From positions 1 to 7,222 of the forward strand of contig JAEZXF010000167.1 in the NCBI GenBank assembly GCA_023419995.1: a stretch of DNA of 7,222 nucleotides, given 5' to 3'. Origin of the DNA: Pseudomonadota bacterium. Its GTDB lineage: Bacteria > Pseudomonadota > Alphaproteobacteria > Rhizobiales > Rhizobiaceae. Shown here piece after piece: positions 5,946-7,222 of this stretch. Position numbers and translations under genes: made by a program. Position 1 is the stretch's first letter. Each line of letters starts with the position of its first letter. The notes beneath the pieces were generated by a model. The model was given only the letters and a program-made list of their open reading frames with translations. It searched no databases and was not told where the DNA came from.

Positions 5946-7222
5946 ATGGCACAAGGCAGCATCCACGAGACGAGACCGGGCTTCAGGGCCGTGCTGCCGA
6001 TGCTCGTCTCCTACGCGGCCTCGGGCGGCAGCCTCGTCATCGGCGCGGCGGCGCAGCTCGTCACCTTCGCCATCCTCGCGCGCTGGCTCGGCGTGCACGA
6101 GTTCAGCCTGTTCGTCGCCATCACCGCCATCGCCAACATCGCCGTCCACGTCTGCGGGCTGGGCGCGATGGAATGCCTGGTGCGCCGCGTCGCGCGCGAC
6201 CGCGCCATGTACCCGGCCATGCTCGGCCACAACGTCATCCTCACCTCCGCCAGCGGCATCGTCCTCGTCCTTGCCGGGGCGGCGATCCTGCCGGCGTTCT
6301 TCACGCTTTCGCCCGACCCGCTCGTCAGCGCCGGCGCCATCGGCCTGATGCTGGTGACCAACGTCGTGCTGGTGCGCGTCATCGTCCTCTCCGAGCAGAT
6401 CTTCATCGCCCACAGCGACTTCGCCTCGGCCAACAAGGTCGTGGTCGGCTTCGCCGTCGCCCGGACGGCCGCCGCCGCGCTCGCCTGCGTCGGTTTCGGC
6501 GTCGCCACCGTGGCCGCATGGGCGGTGTGGCAGTTCGCCGTCCACGTCCTCGTCGCGCTCGGCTGCATCGCGGCCCTCCGCAGTCTCGGTCGCCCCGTCT
6601 ACCGGATCGTCCGGGAAGAGCTGCCGCAGGGCCTCTATTTCAGCATCCCCTTCATCCTGCGCGCCGTGCGCCAGAACGCGGACCTGCTTGTGCTGAGCCT
6701 CGTCTCGACGGCCGAGATCGTCGCCAGCTACAGCGTTGCCCGCCGCATGCTCGAAAGCAGCTACCTCGCCGTCGAGGCGCTGAACCGCCTGATCTATCCC
6801 GGCTCCGCCCGCGCCGCCGAGCACGGCCTGCACAACGCCGTCGGCCGCGTCCGCAAGGTGCTGCTCGCGGCGGCGGGAATCAGCCTGTGCGCCGCGGTCG
6901 CGCTGTTCGTGCTGGCGCCGCTCCTGCCCTACATCTTCGGGCACGACTACGTCTCGCTGGTCTCCTTCGTCCGCATCCTGTGCTGGGTGGTGGTGTTCAT
7001 CGGCGTCTGGTCGGTGGCCGTCGAGGCGCTCGGCGCATCCGGCCCCCAGAAGCCGCGCGCCGCCGTCATGGGCACCGGCAGCCTCGCCGGCGCCGCGCTC
7101 GCCGCCTGGGCGACCTGGTATGCGCCGCCGACCGGCACCTTCATTTCATTTTATATTATAGAATTCATGATGGTTATCGCCTCCTGGGCGACATTCGCGC
7201 GGATCGGCCGCAGGGACAGGGC
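5946..7222 (+). CDS. Polysaccharide flippase-type membrane protein (Wzx/MOP superfamily), 3' end outside window
   Basis: The frame is open from ATG 5946 to the window edge, giving 425 codons. The protein is polytopic: I count about ten to twelve hydrophobic segments, including residues 18-45, 52-75, 98-118, 128-150, 165-185, 188-212, 245-262, 305-330, 340-362, 374-392 and 399-417, with short basic loops between. The N-terminal pattern (GSLVIGAAAQLVTFAILARWLGVHEFSLF split over the first two helices), the mid-protein LPQGLYFSIPFILRAVRQNADLLVLS and IASYSVARRMLE are typical of flippases that translocate lipid-linked oligosaccharides across the inner membrane. The ATG has only a weak ribosome site (GAGA about 10 nt upstream). 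An in-frame GTG at 5892 would add an Arg-rich 18-residue extension and is less likely. Family members have 400-500 residues, so most of the protein is present. Codon use changes abruptly at residues 400-410. Confidence 0.85.
   Translation, partial: MAQGSIHETRPGFRAVLPMLVSYAASGGSLVIGAAAQLVTFAILARWLGVHEFSLFVAITAIANIAVHVCGLGAMECLVRRVARDRAMYPAMLGHNVILTSASGIVLVLAGAAILPAFFTLSPDPLVSAGAIGLMLVTNVVLVRVIVLSEQIFIAHSDFASANKVVVGFAVARTAAAALACVGFGVATVAAWAVWQFAVHVLVALGCIAALRSLGRPVYRIVREELPQGLYFSIPFILRAVRQNADLLVLSLVSTAEIVASYSVARRMLESSYLAVEALNRLIYPGSARAAEHGLHNAVGRVRKVLLAAAGISLCAAVALFVLAPLLPYIFGHDYVSLVSFVRILCWVVVFIGVWSVAVEALGASGPQKPRAAVMGTGSLAGAALAAWATWYAPPTGTFISFYIIEFMMVIASWATFARIGRRDR
7143..7175 (+). other. AT-rich island within the flippase coding sequence
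   Basis: Eleven successive codons of the flippase (residues 400-410, ISFYIIEFMMV) contain only 6 G or C among 33 bases and use codons almost absent elsewhere in the window: ATT, TCA, TTT, TAT, ATT, ATA, GAA. The frame is kept and the encoded segment remains hydrophobic, as expected for a late transmembrane helix. The bases on both sides return at once to the very high GC of the region. TATTATA at 7154-7160 resembles a -10 box, but no -35 is apparent. Confidence 0.7.

Noticed and set aside
5724..6944. Long - strand open frame opposite the flippase gene
   Set aside because: The product is a repetitive Asp/Glu/Gly/His/Arg-rich sequence with no fold signature, as expected for the complement of a Val/Ile/Ala-rich membrane-protein gene. 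The + strand frame encodes a convincing polytopic protein.
7161..7175. GAATTC followed by ATGATGG as a possible cloning junction or a new gene start
   Set aside because: The flippase frame runs through unchanged and the hydrophobic segment continues, so no junction is needed. There is no ribosome binding site before the ATGATG and too little sequence follows to support a new gene.

Overview
The window is strongly GC-rich and gene-dense. Third codon positions are almost always G or C, genes overlap or nearly touch, and the proteins are rich in Ala, Arg, Gly and Val. This fits an alphaproteobacterium, most likely of the Hyphomicrobiales (Rhizobium/Mesorhizobium-like). That placement is inferred from composition and protein style only; there is no rRNA or other marker here. 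I see no tRNA, rRNA, CRISPR array, insertion sequence or phage gene.

Layout. A left-hand + strand operon covers 1-3882: the C-terminal part of an asparagine-synthetase-type amidotransferase (cut by the window edge), a stand-alone acyl carrier protein, an AMP-forming acyl ligase, and a short NAD+-synthetase-type enzyme. Spacings are 24 nt, 12 nt and an ATGA overlap. Only 4 nt after its stop, a convergent two-gene - strand operon ends (5727-3887): an N-terminally short HemK/PrmC-type methyltransferase starting at TTG, followed through an ATGA overlap by a GNAT-like protein. A 218-nt divergent intergenic region (5728-5945) precedes a + strand gene for a polytopic membrane protein of the polysaccharide flippase (Wzx/MOP) type, which runs off the right edge.

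How the genes may work together. The ligase and carrier protein form a self-contained pair that could activate a carboxylic or amino acid and load it on a phosphopantetheine arm, as in Dlt-type or O-antigen acyl-decoration systems. Two different ATP-pyrophosphatase amide-forming enzymes (AsnB-like and NadE-like) share that operon, which suggests amide formation on a small molecule or sugar rather than housekeeping asparagine or NAD synthesis. The GNAT-like protein and the methyltransferase are plausible transfer or tailoring steps, and the flippase suggests that the end product is a cell-surface or exported glycan. This is an inference from gene neighbourhood; the substrate and product cannot be read from the sequence.

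Points worth a second look are the divergent substrate region and extra segment of the NadE-like enzyme, the pairing of two amidating enzymes with a carrier-protein module, the lone-catalytic-domain methyltransferase coupled to a GNAT-like protein, and a sharp 33-nt AT-rich island inside the flippase gene.
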